A stretch of 64,000 nt of DNA from an uncultured Candidatus Actinomarina sp. (GCA_902526825.1 CABZMN010000006.1:1-64000), one strand, 5' to 3'; counted from the stretch's first letter, positions 8,624 through 17,793 are shown. Notes: generated by a model not told the origin, from the letters alone. Translations and numbers: made by a program.

Positions 8624-9235
8624 ATGGAAACATTTAATGAGGATCCTAAACCTGGAAGATTGGTCTTACCATTAGTTCTTATAGGAATGATTGCTACAAC
8701 TTATACATTTATAAATAGAGTAGCCGCTAATAACAACCTTGAGATTGAACCAGAGGAATCACAAGTAGAAGAGGTAGTTGAGATTGAGACAACAACAGAA
8801 GAATCAACAACTACAACTACTACAACATTGCCTGATGAAGTAATAACCTATTTAGAAGAAATTTCTTCCGAAAAAATTCAGTCCATTGACTTGGCATCAA
8901 AAGTTCTTGAAGCCAATGACAATTGGGACAATGAAAGTGTAACTTACCAAGAAGCAAAAGATGAATTTGCAAACTTTATTGAAGATGCAGAACAATTTGT
9001 ATTAACAGTGAACGAGCCTGGGCCTCCAAATACCTTTGCAGGATTGATAAAAAGCCATGAAGAGTTGAAATCTCTTGCTCAATTAATATATGAGGATACT
9101 GTAGAGCTTTTAGAAGGCCTTACTTCATCAGATACTGGTGAAAGAAGAGCCGCAGCTTTAGATTCCTTCAACAATAATATAAATCTCTTTCAACAAAAAA
9201 TTGAAGAAATAGTTGCTATTAATACCTCAAGCTAA
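8624..9235 (+). CDS. Membrane-anchored protein with Thr-rich linker, function unknown
   Basis: The 203-residue protein has one hydrophobic helix near residues 14-32 (LVLPLVLIGMIATTYTFI). An acidic and Thr-rich stretch (TTEESTTTTTTTLPDE) then acts as a spacer, and a mostly helical outer domain of about 130 residues follows. Such poly-Thr spacers are common in exported proteins of Acidimicrobiia-like actinobacteria. No cysteine or catalytic motif is evident. It lies two bases after the Nfu_N-like gene, and its end overlaps the convergent glutamine synthetase gene by four bases. Confidence 0.65.
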   Translation: METFNEDPKPGRLVLPLVLIGMIATTYTFINRVAANNNLEIEPEESQVEEVVEIETTTEESTTTTTTTLPDEVITYLEEISSEKIQSIDLASKVLEANDNWDNESVTYQEAKDEFANFIEDAEQFVLTVNEPGPPNTFAGLIKSHEELKSLAQLIYEDTVELLEGLTSSDTGERRAAALDSFNNNINLFQQKIEEIVAINTSS

Positions 9236-10260
9236 CCAGTAGTTGCAGAACAAATAGTGTCAATCATTACTGTAGCAATTACGTAGGGGTCTGCGTTTGC
9301 ATTAGGTCTTCTATCTTCTAAATAACCTTTTTTATCAACCTCTACTTGCCAAGGTATTCTTATTGATGCACCTCTATCACTAACACCATAAGAGAATGTA
9401 TCAAATCTTTGTGTTTCGTGATCCCCTGTAAGACGATCTTCTATACCTGCACCATAGTTTTGAACGTGAAATTCAGCATTTTTTCCGAGCGCTTCACATC
9501 CAGCAACTATTGCATCGTATCCACCATCTTCACGCATTTGTTTTGTAGAAAAGTTTGTATGCATACCTGCTCCGTTCCAGTCACCTTTTACTGGTTTTGG
9601 TGTAAGAGTTGCAGAAATATTATAATCTTCAGCAATTCTATACAGAAGCCATCTCGCTATCCATATTTGGTCACCAATATCCGGTGCACCTACAGGTCCA
9701 ATTTGAAACTCCCATTGACCTGGCATAACTTCAGCGTTTGTACCAGAAATGTTTAGTCCTGCCTCCATACAAGCTGTAGCATGGTCTTCTGAAATTGAAC
9801 GGCCATATACCTCATCTGCACCAACTCCGCAATAATATCCTCCCTGTGGCGCAGGGTATCCCGATGGTGGAAAACCAAGTGGCTGACCATACTTTAATGA
9901 ATCATAAGATTGTTCATAAAATGTATATTCCTGTTCCAAACCAAACATTGGTTCAAACTCAGAAAAGTTCTCGGCAGAGGCGACACATGCTGCTCTGGTA
10001 TTTGAAGCATGAGGTGTCATGTCTACATTCAATACTTCGCACATTACAAGTATGTTATCTCCACCTCTTATAGGATCTGGAAATTGTGATACAGGTTTTA
10101 AAACACAATCAGATTGGTCTCCTGTTGCTTGTTCGGTACTTGAACCATCGAATCCCCAAATTGGAGGTTCAGTTCCTTGATCCATAATTTTGGTTTTACT
10201 TCTTAACTTAGCAGTTGGTGTTTTACCATCTATCCATATGTATTCAGCTTTAATTTTCAT
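9232..10260 (-). CDS. glnII: Glutamine synthetase type II
   Basis: The enzyme condenses ammonia and glutamate to glutamine using ATP. The length of 342 and the motifs GFDGSSTEQATGDQSDC, MFGLEQEYTFYE, GQWEFQIGP, NGAGMHTNFSTK and DRRPNANADPY mark the short eukaryote-like GSII class rather than GlnA type I. It therefore lacks the adenylylation loop of GSI. It is divergent from a GlnR-like regulator across a 94-base spacer, which suggests nitrogen control of this gene. The spacer has GTTAC and GTTTC/GAAAC-like half sites, but their spacing does not match the GlnR consensus well. Confidence 0.95.
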   Translation of the reverse strand: MKIKAEYIWIDGKTPTAKLRSKTKIMDQGTEPPIWGFDGSSTEQATGDQSDCVLKPVSQFPDPIRGGDNILVMCEVLNVDMTPHASNTRAACVASAENFSEFEPMFGLEQEYTFYEQSYDSLKYGQPLGFPPSGYPAPQGGYYCGVGADEVYGRSISEDHATACMEAGLNISGTNAEVMPGQWEFQIGPVGAPDIGDQIWIARWLLYRIAEDYNISATLTPKPVKGDWNGAGMHTNFSTKQMREDGGYDAIVAGCEALGKNAEFHVQNYGAGIEDRLTGDHETQRFDTFSYGVSDRGASIRIPWQVEVDKKGYLEDRRPNANADPYVIATVMIDTICSATTG

Positions 10261-10354
10261 TGTTTTTAATACCTCTTTTAATATTCTCGTTAATAATGTA
10301 GTATTTATTTAAAATATTGGTTACTCGGAAATATTAAATATTTGTTTCAAGATT

Positions 10355-10984
10355 ATGGTAAAAGCGTATATAAATATTGAGAAAGAGCATGAAAAGGTAA
10401 TTTCGTGCTTAAATTCTTATGATTTAAATTCAGTTGATCTAGGTAAAATAGCCACTCAAAATGAAGTTCACTTAGTATGTACATCTTTTTCAATGTATGG
10501 AGAAACAAAAAAGAACCTCTCTGACATTGAAACAGCTTCAAAACCTATCCCTGAACTAATAATTGCTAATGAGGAAGAATTTAAACAAAGTATCGATTTA
10601 ATTAAAAATCCAAAAATTGAAGTAATATCAAATGATTGTAAGGAAGAGGAAGTAATTGCAAGATTTCAATCTTTAATTGGAGATAGTTCATCAGAAAAAA
10701 TTGAGTTTGATGATCTAGTAATTAATTTGAAAACTTATGAGGCTAAAGTCGATGATCAATTATTGGATCTTACCTTTATGGAATATGAATTATTAAAATT
10801 TTTTGTTGAGAATCAAGAAAATGTGTGGTCAAGAGAAGAGTTGTTAGAAAAAGTATGGGGATATGATTATTTTGGAGGGGCTAGAACAGTGGATGTTCAT
10901 GTTAGAAGACTTAGATCGAAGTTGGGTGAAAAAAGATCTGACTGGATAAAAACAGTGCATTCAGTTGGATATAAATTTAACTAA
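10355..10984 (+). CDS. OmpR-type orphan response regulator, GlnR-like
   Basis: The C-terminal half (about residues 115-209) is a clear OmpR/PhoB winged helix: LTFMEYELLKFFVE, WSREELLEKVWGYDY, RTVDVHVRRLRSKL and SVGYKF. The N-terminal half has the size of a receiver domain but lacks the usual acidic pocket and phospho-Asp context. That is the pattern of actinobacterial GlnR, which acts without phosphorylation. The position divergent from glnII supports a nitrogen regulator. It could instead be another atypical regulator. No sensor kinase is adjacent. The 3' end overlaps the convergent Fe-S gene by eight bases. Confidence 0.75.
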   Translation: MVKAYINIEKEHEKVISCLNSYDLNSVDLGKIATQNEVHLVCTSFSMYGETKKNLSDIETASKPIPELIIANEEEFKQSIDLIKNPKIEVISNDCKEEEVIARFQSLIGDSSSEKIEFDDLVINLKTYEAKVDDQLLDLTFMEYELLKFFVENQENVWSREELLEKVWGYDYFGGARTVDVHVRRLRSKLGEKRSDWIKTVHSVGYKFN

Positions 10985-11324
10985 AACTGTCTCCACATCC
11001 ACAAGTTCTTGTTGCATTTGGGTTATCGATTGAAAATCCGGTCTCCATTAAACCTTCTTTATAATCTAAAGTTGATCCCTTAATATGTTCAAGGCTTTGT
11101 GAGTCAATACCAATATCTACACCTTCATATGACTCGAAAATATCATTTTGTTGTCTTTCTGTGTCGAAGAACATCTCATATGATAGTCCGGAGCAACCAC
11201 CTGGCTTAACTCCCATTCTTAGAAAGCTATCTTCGTTAGATTCTTCAGCTTTAAGTTCAACTAGTTTTTTTACAGCATTATCAGTTGCTAAAACTGATCG
11301 AGATGATTTTATTTGTATATCCAT
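10977..11324 (-). CDS. erpA: Iron-sulfur cluster insertion protein ErpA/IscA family
   Basis: This A-type carrier takes Fe-S clusters from the scaffold to client proteins. The three conserved cysteines are present, one in KPGGCSGLSYEM near residue 43 and two in RTCGCGDSFS at the end. The length of 115 is standard. Client proteins may include the WhiB regulator encoded about 3 kb away. Some relatives of this family are selenoproteins, but all three positions here are ordinary cysteine codons, so this gene does not explain the nearby selA-selB pair. Confidence 0.93.
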   Translation of the reverse strand: MDIQIKSSRSVLATDNAVKKLVELKAEESNEDSFLRMGVKPGGCSGLSYEMFFDTERQQNDIFESYEGVDIGIDSQSLEHIKGSTLDYKEGLMETGFSIDNPNATRTCGCGDSFS

Positions 11325-11431
11325 GATTTAATTATATCGTATATTAAATTATTCAAAAAATTAATTGTTACATGAAATTTTTTCACTTTAAGATATAAAC
11401 ATGAGTTTTAAACCAATAAAAGTAGCAATAT

Positions 11432-12727
11432 ATGGATAAAATATCTGTAAATAAACTGGTCGAGGAAGTGAAATCCAATCTTCCAAGAGAAATATTAGTT
11501 TTAATAGCTCAAAATTGTCTTAACAAAAACACGGATATTCAAACAACTATTAAAAATTTTGAAAACGAAGTTTATAAATATACATTAAAAGTTCAAAAAA
11601 AAGTTATCAACTGTACTGGGACGTTGTTACATACAAACCTTGGAAGAGCACAAACTGATATTGACTTTAATGGAGAAAGTACAAATGTTGAATACGATAT
11701 TTTTAATAACAGAAGAGGTAAAAGAAATGAATTCTTAAGTGAGTCAATGAACTTACTTCTAGGGTCTGATGATGTTTGCTTTGTCAACAACAATGCTTCA
11801 TCGCTCTTTATAACACTAAAGACACTTAAAAATATTTATGGGAAAAAAACAGTAATTATTTCTAGAGGAGAAATAATTGAAATCGGTGGATCTTATAGGC
11901 TTCCAGAGATAATTCAAGAAACAGACTTGAAGATGGTCGAAATTGGAACAACAAATAAAACTAAAATAACTGACTATGAAAAAGCCCTAAAAGAAAATAA
12001 AGATTCTTTAATTTTAAAAGTCCATAGATCAAATTTTTCAATTGATGGTTTTGTAGAAGAAGTAAATTTAAAAGATTTAAAGTCTTTAACTGAAAGTCAA
12101 AATAGTATTTTGATTCATGATCTCGGAAGTGGTCTAGTTGCAAGTAAAAAATTTCTAGAAAAAGAAAATATTAATATCTTTGATGATGAGCCAACAGTGC
12201 AGGAATCATTGAGACAGGGTTCAGATTTAGTTATGTTTTCAGGTGACAAACTATTTGGATCTTTACAGTCGGGAATAATAGCTGGAGATAAAAAAATGAT
12301 TCAATCAATAAAGGAATCTCCATTATTTAGGACATACCGCTGTTCACCTTTAACTCTTTTTGAACTTCAAGAAACTACAAGTAAATATGTATCCAAAAAA
12401 GAAAAAGAAATACCCTTATGGAAAATGATTTCAATGAAATATGAGAATCTAGAAAATAGAATCAAAAGTGTATGTGAAAATCTTAAAATAAAACATGAAT
12501 TTGTCCATGATTATTCTGTAATGGGTGGAGGTACTTTACCAAATAAGACTATTCCTTCGCCAGTAGTACAAATAAGTGAACTTGAAAATAAAGATCTGAT
12601 GAGCAAATTAATGCTTAATGAGATACCAATAATTCCTAGAATAAATAAAAACAATATAATTATTGATTTAAGAAGCACATCAGAAAAAAACGATATAAAC
12701 ATTAAAGATTTTTTTACTAAGTTATGA
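11432..12727 (+). CDS. selA: L-seryl-tRNA(Sec) selenium transferase
   Basis: SelA is a PLP enzyme that converts Ser-tRNA(Sec) to Sec-tRNA(Sec) using selenophosphate. The N-terminal tRNA-binding part is followed by VINCTGTLLHTNLGRA, a strong SelA signature, and by the PLP-lysine motif FSGDKLFGSLQSGII near residue 275. The length (431) is slightly below the usual 450-470. The stop overlaps the selB start by four bases, which is the classical selA-selB arrangement. A 12-codon frame (11401-11439) overlaps the start and may couple translation. Confidence 0.95.
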   Translation: MDKISVNKLVEEVKSNLPREILVLIAQNCLNKNTDIQTTIKNFENEVYKYTLKVQKKVINCTGTLLHTNLGRAQTDIDFNGESTNVEYDIFNNRRGKRNEFLSESMNLLLGSDDVCFVNNNASSLFITLKTLKNIYGKKTVIISRGEIIEIGGSYRLPEIIQETDLKMVEIGTTNKTKITDYEKALKENKDSLILKVHRSNFSIDGFVEEVNLKDLKSLTESQNSILIHDLGSGLVASKKFLEKENINIFDDEPTVQESLRQGSDLVMFSGDKLFGSLQSGIIAGDKKMIQSIKESPLFRTYRCSPLTLFELQETTSKYVSKKEKEIPLWKMISMKYENLENRIKSVCENLKIKHEFVHDYSVMGGGTLPNKTIPSPVVQISELENKDLMSKLMLNEIPIIPRINKNNIIIDLRSTSEKNDINIKDFFTKL

Positions 12728-14403
12728 CAGTTATTGCTACCGCTGGACATGTAGATCATGGCAAATCTACGTTTGTAAATTTTTTAACTAAACAAGAAAC
12801 TGATAGATTACCCGAAGAAAAAAAAAGGGGCCTTACGATAAATTTGGGTTATACCTATTTTACAATTGAAGACAAAACTTATTCAATAGTTGATGTGCCT
12901 GGTCACAAAGATTTTTATAAAAACACAATATCTGGATTTGCTAATGTAGATGTAATTCTGTTTGTAATAGATTCAATTCAAAACTGGTCTGAGCAGTCCG
13001 AACAGCATTTTCAATCGTTAATTTCACTTAACAAAAAGAATTTTATATTTGTATTTACAAAAATTGATCTACTTGAAGGTGAGATAAAAAAAGAATTCTT
13101 AAGTGAAAAACTAGATAATAATCAAGATATTAATTATCTTGTTTTGGAGTTCAACAAAGAAACCTCTAGCAGAAGGGCATTTTGTGAATCTATTCATAAT
13201 TTTATTAAAACCTGTAAATTTGAGGAAAAAACACCACGACTATGGGTCGATAGAAGTTTCACAGTTGATGGAACTGGAAAAGTTGTTACCGGTACAGCAA
13301 GTAAAGATCTGGATTATAAAAATATTTTATACAATCTACATAATGAAAAACTTCAAATAAAAGAAGTTCAGAGCAGAAATCAGAAGAATGATAAAAATAA
13401 TGTAACAAAAAGAGTGGCATTGTCTTTAAAAAAAACAAACAAAAATTTTCCCAGAAGAGGCGACCTACTTACAAATGAACAAATTAATTTTTCAAACAAT
13501 TTATTTATCGAATTAAATAATCGAGATGTGGATAGATCAACTTTTAAAGGAACGTTAAGAATTTTTTTTGGAACAAATAATGCACATATATCAAAAATAA
13601 AATTGATAAATTCTGAAAAAGAGATTTTTGCTATTTTAAGTCTATCCAAAGCAGTACCAATTCCAATTTTTGAAAATCTACTAATTCAAAATATAGACAG
13701 AGATAAATATATCGGTGGAAAGTTCTTACTATTTCCGGATAAAAACCAAATTTTAAAGTTGAACAAAAAGATTAAAGACAAAATCAAAATAAATAATTTA
13801 TTAGATATTTTTGACTTTTTAGATATAAAATTCTTCAAGAATAATAAAGAATTCAAACAAATAGAAAATCTATATGTCAATGAATCAGTTCTTGAGAAGA
13901 TTTTTGTAGATTTAGTAAATAATACATATTCAATAAATAAGACTGGTGTAAAAAATTACTTTCAAGATAACTATCAAATATCAACAGAAATATTAGAACA
14001 ATTGATAAAAGATAAAGAAAATATAACTATTTCAAATAATCAAGTAATTAAAAAAATAGATAACTTTGAAGCACTAGAAAATCAATACATAAAAATTAAA
14101 AAACTACTTGGTAAAACATTGGAAGTAAACATTATTAATACAAAAGAATTTGATAGGGATGAATTAAAAGATCTTTTTTTATCTAAAAAAATTTACAGAG
14201 TTGATTCTAAAATCATTATCTCCGATACACATTTGAAACAATTAGTTGAGATTGTCGGATTTATGCCTGATGAATTTTCTGTAAAAGATTTTAAAGATAA
14301 ATCTAATCTTTCAAGAAAGTATGCAATTCCTTATCTGGAATTGCTTGACAAGATTGGAGTGACTCAAAAAATTGATAAGTCTGGATCAAGAAAAAAACTT
14401 TAA
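12724..14403 (+). CDS. selB: Selenocysteine-specific elongation factor
   Basis: SelB is a GTPase that brings Sec-tRNA(Sec) to UGA codons followed by a SECIS hairpin. GTP-binding motifs are clear: GHVDHGKST near residue 8, DVPGHKDFY for G3, and TKIDL for G4. Beta-barrel domains follow, then a long C-terminal part with the winged-helix repeats that bind SECIS, ending FKDKSNLSRKYAIPYLELLDKIG. The length of 559 is slightly short of the usual 600. It is translationally coupled to selA. selD, selC and the selenoprotein clients are not visible in this window. Confidence 0.95.
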   Translation: MTVIATAGHVDHGKSTFVNFLTKQETDRLPEEKKRGLTINLGYTYFTIEDKTYSIVDVPGHKDFYKNTISGFANVDVILFVIDSIQNWSEQSEQHFQSLISLNKKNFIFVFTKIDLLEGEIKKEFLSEKLDNNQDINYLVLEFNKETSSRRAFCESIHNFIKTCKFEEKTPRLWVDRSFTVDGTGKVVTGTASKDLDYKNILYNLHNEKLQIKEVQSRNQKNDKNNVTKRVALSLKKTNKNFPRRGDLLTNEQINFSNNLFIELNNRDVDRSTFKGTLRIFFGTNNAHISKIKLINSEKEIFAILSLSKAVPIPIFENLLIQNIDRDKYIGGKFLLFPDKNQILKLNKKIKDKIKINNLLDIFDFLDIKFFKNNKEFKQIENLYVNESVLEKIFVDLVNNTYSINKTGVKNYFQDNYQISTEILEQLIKDKENITISNNQVIKKIDNFEALENQYIKIKKLLGKTLEVNIINTKEFDRDELKDLFLSKKIYRVDSKIIISDTHLKQLVEIVGFMPDEFSVKDFKDKSNLSRKYAIPYLELLDKIGVTQKIDKSGSRKKL

Positions 14404-14654
14404 GAAAATATTAAGTTACGTTTTCTTTCGACTTCGTTTAGTCCTCCCCAAATTCCAAAAGGTTCTTCAATCTCTTTAGCTTCTTCTAAGCAATTGACTT
14501 TCACAGGGCAGCCATTACAAACAGCTTTTGCTTTTGCCTCTCTTTTTTCTCTATCTTCTTTCTTTTCAAAAGTGGCGGGAGGAAAGAATAAATTTGAACT
14601 ATGCTGCCTACAAAGAGCATTGTATTGCCAAGTTGAAATTTTTATTTCTAACAT
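14400..14654 (-). CDS. WhiB family iron-sulfur transcriptional regulator
   Basis: WhiB-like proteins are restricted to actinobacteria and their phages. They bind a redox-sensitive [4Fe-4S] cluster and act with sigma factor region 4. All four cysteine ligands are visible: one in NALCRQ near residue 15 and three in AVCNGCPVKVNC (CxxCxxxxxC). The turn motif GIWGG and a basic tail follow. The length of 84 is typical. The end overlaps the convergent selB by four bases. The upstream spacer carries a TTCGCGAAAAA motif also found in the two 3' elements around 49-51 kb. Confidence 0.95.
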   Translation of the reverse strand: MLEIKISTWQYNALCRQHSSNLFFPPATFEKKEDREKREAKAKAVCNGCPVKVNCLEEAKEIEEPFGIWGGLNEVERKRNLIFS

Positions 14655-14718
14655 ATAGGAACGTTATTTCAAAAAAAACAAATGGCAAAAGGTTTTTTTC
14701 GCGAAGTTTTGTGGATAT

Positions 14719-15837
14719 TTAGATGTAAAGATTTCCATCTTTTTCTAAAAAGATATAATTTTGTTTTTCCTTATACGATTTATCTAATTCTAAATTAACC
14801 CTAAGTTTTGTATCTTTATACAAAACAAGGCCTGTGTCAGATTCTAGAATTTCTATTAATTCACATTCTTTCTCAACCAAAGAAGTTCCACCACTGGTAT
14901 CAGTTGTAAGCCTTGATCTTATAACCGTAGGTATTGCTACAAAATAAAATAATGCCAGGGCAACTGAGACTAAAAATAAAAGGAGAAAATTTACGCTAAT
15001 TTGGTAGTTACTAAACATCACAAATGAAGAACTAAAAAGAACTAAGAATGCAACAACTCCAAGAATTGAAAAGTATCCTCTTGATAAAATTTTTATATAC
15101 ATTAAAAATGAAATACCGAATATAAGAATTCCATAATAATTTATTCCAAACTCTTGAAATGGCAAAGTAGAAGATATTACAAGTAGTGACCCTACAACTG
15201 CCATCAAACCTGGACCTATAGCAAATAGTTCAAGACCAATTAATGCAAAACCTAGAACAAAAAACATATATGTGAATATTGGGTTAGAAATTGCAATATA
15301 GAAGCGCTCAAACAATGAGGGTTTAAAAAATTCAATTGACTGATCGGATATTGCAAAATCTATATTCTCGATAAATGACCCAAGTGTTCCAACAATTAAA
15401 TAGTTATCATAGATACCCTCGTTTGTAGAAACGATAATTTTTCTTTCTTCAAAATTGCAAATATTAACCATACAATATTTTTTTTCTACTGATTCATCAA
15501 AACTTACATTGTTAATTTCCAGTCCTGGAGAAAAGCCTATGTAATCAAAATAGTTAAGTTGTTTAAAATCTATGGATATTTTATATGGACCAAACCAAAC
15601 TCCTATTGGAAAATCATATCCCGATAACAAGCTATTTAACTTTGCAATACTCTCTTCACTTCCTTCTTTAGAGCTATATTGAAGAATCAATAAATCATTA
15701 TCTGTATATTCATATTCTTCAATGTGGCCTTCAAGAGCGTTTATATGAGCATTAGAAAAAATACCTTCGATTTCAAATATGTTTAGTTGCGCAGTTCCGA
15801 CCACTGCAAAAATTAAGGTAGAAATTAAATATGTCAT
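14719..15837 (-). CDS. NfeD-like membrane protein with degenerate protease domain
   Basis: The order of parts follows the long NfeD/STOPP type: signal peptide (residues 1-18), a ClpP/crotonase-like outer domain (20-175), four or five membrane helices (185-300) and a small C-terminal beta-barrel (NfeD domain) containing RSRLTTDTSGGTSLVEKEC. In active relatives the outer domain has a Ser-Lys dyad; I cannot find the expected GxxxSMG-type site, so it is probably inactive. Family partners are usually SPFH/stomatin proteins, and none is seen nearby. The gene lies upstream of whiB on the same strand. Confidence 0.7.
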   Translation of the reverse strand: MTYLISTLIFAVVGTAQLNIFEIEGIFSNAHINALEGHIEEYEYTDNDLLILQYSSKEGSEESIAKLNSLLSGYDFPIGVWFGPYKISIDFKQLNYFDYIGFSPGLEINNVSFDESVEKKYCMVNICNFEERKIIVSTNEGIYDNYLIVGTLGSFIENIDFAISDQSIEFFKPSLFERFYIAISNPIFTYMFFVLGFALIGLELFAIGPGLMAVVGSLLVISSTLPFQEFGINYYGILIFGISFLMYIKILSRGYFSILGVVAFLVLFSSSFVMFSNYQISVNFLLLFLVSVALALFYFVAIPTVIRSRLTTDTSGGTSLVEKECELIEILESDTGLVLYKDTKLRVNLELDKSYKEKQNYIFLEKDGNLYI

Positions 15838-15875
15838 TGTTATTTAAAATTACAGAATAGTATCCTTTTAAAACT

Positions 15876-16205
15876 GTGAAAATTTTAATTTATAGCGATA
15901 ACAAATGGGTTATAGAATCTATTGAAAAATACATTGATTTTGATTATGAACTGCTTGAAAATGTTGATTTAGAAAGTTTGAATCAACGTATTGATTATAT
16001 ATTTGTTGATATGCAAGTTAAAAATAATGGTGGACCGTCAATAATAAGAGAGTTGAAAAGAGACAAAATTACCAAAAATACTCCAATAGCTTTAATTGCA
16101 GACCGGGAAGCGGATGAGTTCCAAGCCAAAAGGGTAGGTGCTGATTTTTTTACAGTAAAACCGGTATCAAAAACTAAAATAAATAAATTCTTTAATTTAA
16201 AATAA
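15876..16205 (+). CDS. Stand-alone response-regulator receiver-like protein
   Basis: The 109-residue protein has the alternating strand/helix pattern of a CheY-like receiver. It has an Asp at the end of strand 3 (YIFVDMQVKNNGG) and a Lys after strand 5 (FFTVKPVSKTK), matching the phospho-acceptor and conserved Lys. The first acidic pair of the pocket is weak (YSDNK). It begins with GTG. There is no output domain and no kinase nearby, so it may work as a single-domain signal relay or structural module. Confidence 0.75.
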   Translation: MKILIYSDNKWVIESIEKYIDFDYELLENVDLESLNQRIDYIFVDMQVKNNGGPSIIRELKRDKITKNTPIALIADREADEFQAKRVGADFFTVKPVSKTKINKFFNLK

Positions 16206-16230
16206 AATCCTCTAGAATCATATATACAAA

Positions 16231-17487
16231 TTGAGTACTAACTTAGATATCATCCTTTACCTTCTTATATTTATATGTTTAATATTCTCTGCTATGTTAT
16301 CTGGTTCAGAAACTGCAATCACAACACTCCCCAGAGAAAAAATTCACCAACTAGATGATTCAAAGAAAAATAAGAGAATAAAAAATGCAAAAGATGATAT
16401 TGAGAAAACAATTGGAGGTATTCTTGTCGCAAATAACTTTGTAAACATACTTATGGCCTCCCTAGCAACAATAATATTTGTAAGACAATTTGGGGAGAGA
16501 ACTGGTGGAGTAATTGCTACATTATTTATTACATTTCTCGTTTTAATTTTTGGTGAAGTAACTCCAAAGACAATTGCAACAAGAAAACCTGTTGAGTTTA
16601 TGTCTAGAACATCTTTATTAATTAGTTATCTATCAAGAATTTTTGCGCCTTTTACAAATCTTATAACTAGTTCAATAAACAAATATGGAACTGGTAGAAC
16701 AGGTGACATGGATGGTGATAATGAAATTACAGAAGCAGACATCCAAGCATTAACAGCTTTGGGTGAACAGGAGGGTCAGATTCTTCCAGCAGAAAGAGAA
16801 ATTATTGACTCTTTATTAGAGTTTTCTGATAGACCTATTAAGGAGATAATGACTCCTAGGGTTGATGTCTTATTTTTGTCTGTTCCATTGTCAATTAGCG
16901 ATGTAACAAAAATAGTAGATGAGAAAAGAATTTCAAGATTGCCTGTATCAAAATCAGAATCACTTGATGATACTTATGGTGTCGTTTACGTTAAAGATTT
17001 ATTAAATTTAAAACAAGATTCGGAAAGTATTGAAATAGAAAACCTTATAAAAGATGTGATCTATTTGCCGGAATATACCACTTCTCTTTCCGCATTAAAT
17101 ATTCTTAGAGAGAATAAAGCAAGCTTTGCCTGTGTAATTGATGAAAATGGTGGTATCGAAGGTGTCATTACAATTAAAGATGTCTTGTCAGAGTTTGTTG
17201 GAGACTTGCCTGACGAACATGATCAAAGGTTTACTGGAATAAAAAGACTGGGACCAGGACAGTGGACTATAGAAGGTAAAACAGACATTGATGATTTCGA
17301 AGAATTTTTTGGTTTAGATCCAAACGATAAGGATGTGGCAACTGTTGGAGGTCTCTTTCTGAGCCACTCAGAGCAACTTCCATCACAAGGTGAAAAAATA
17401 ACATTAGATGGTTTAGAAATTACAGTAATGGAAGTCGACAACAGAAGAATTGAATCTGTAGTTGTTAAAAAAATTGCAAAGAAATAA
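16231..17487 (+). CDS. CNNM/CBS domain membrane protein (hemolysin C / CorB family)
   Basis: The protein starts with the CNNM transmembrane domain (three to four helices; IFSAMLSGSETAITTLP is the family entry signature). A CBS pair follows (PIKEIMTPRVDVLFLS near residue 200 and YLPEYTTSLSALNILRE near 270), and a C-terminal CorC_HlyC domain (about 340-415) closes it. Members are linked to magnesium or other cation transport. The start is TTG at 16231. The small hydrophobic protein gene follows after 27 bases. Confidence 0.92.
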   Translation: MSTNLDIILYLLIFICLIFSAMLSGSETAITTLPREKIHQLDDSKKNKRIKNAKDDIEKTIGGILVANNFVNILMASLATIIFVRQFGERTGGVIATLFITFLVLIFGEVTPKTIATRKPVEFMSRTSLLISYLSRIFAPFTNLITSSINKYGTGRTGDMDGDNEITEADIQALTALGEQEGQILPAEREIIDSLLEFSDRPIKEIMTPRVDVLFLSVPLSISDVTKIVDEKRISRLPVSKSESLDDTYGVVYVKDLLNLKQDSESIEIENLIKDVIYLPEYTTSLSALNILRENKASFACVIDENGGIEGVITIKDVLSEFVGDLPDEHDQRFTGIKRLGPGQWTIEGKTDIDDFEEFFGLDPNDKDVATVGGLFLSHSEQLPSQGEKITLDGLEITVMEVDNRRIESVVVKKIAKK

Positions 17488-17514
17488 TTTAATTCTTTTT
17501 ATTAAGGTATAAGT

Positions 17515-17793
17515 ATGGGTGCAATTTGGGCAGTTATTTCTTTGTTAGCAGTCTGGCTTATATACGGATTGATTGCTTCAATATTTGTTAAAGGTGTTAC
17601 TAGTAGAGATGGTTTGAAGTTAATTTTTGCTGGTATGTTGGGTGGATACTTGGGTGGTCAAATTGGAATATTTATGGATGTTCCTGAAAATTTATGGTGG
17701 ATGAGAGAAGTAACAAAATTATTACTTACAATAGGAAGCTTGAATGTTATTCATCGACTTGGATTTATTAAAAAAAGAGGAGAGCAAGCTTAA
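17515..17793 (+). CDS. Small membrane protein, function unknown
   Basis: This 92-residue protein has an N-terminal helix (residues 4-25), a glycine-rich second helix (GLKLIFAGMLGGYLGGQIGIF) and a possible third near residues 68-84, ending in a basic tail. A GGTAT-AAGT spacer precedes the ATG. It follows the CNNM/CBS gene on the same strand and converges on the PTS-linked cluster with a four-base overlap. No family is recognised. Confidence 0.6.
   Translation: MGAIWAVISLLAVWLIYGLIASIFVKGVTSRDGLKLIFAGMLGGYLGGQIGIFMDVPENLWWMREVTKLLLTIGSLNVIHRLGFIKKRGEQA

Noticed and set aside
9409-10073. Plus-strand ORFs 9409-9756 and 9795-10073
   Set aside because: They are antisense to the highly conserved glnII gene and have no family features; their composition reflects the opposite coding strand.
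14708-14717. DnaA box-like TGTGGATAT upstream of whiB
   Set aside because: It is a single imperfect match with no cluster of boxes or AT-rich unwinding region, so it is not evidence for an origin.
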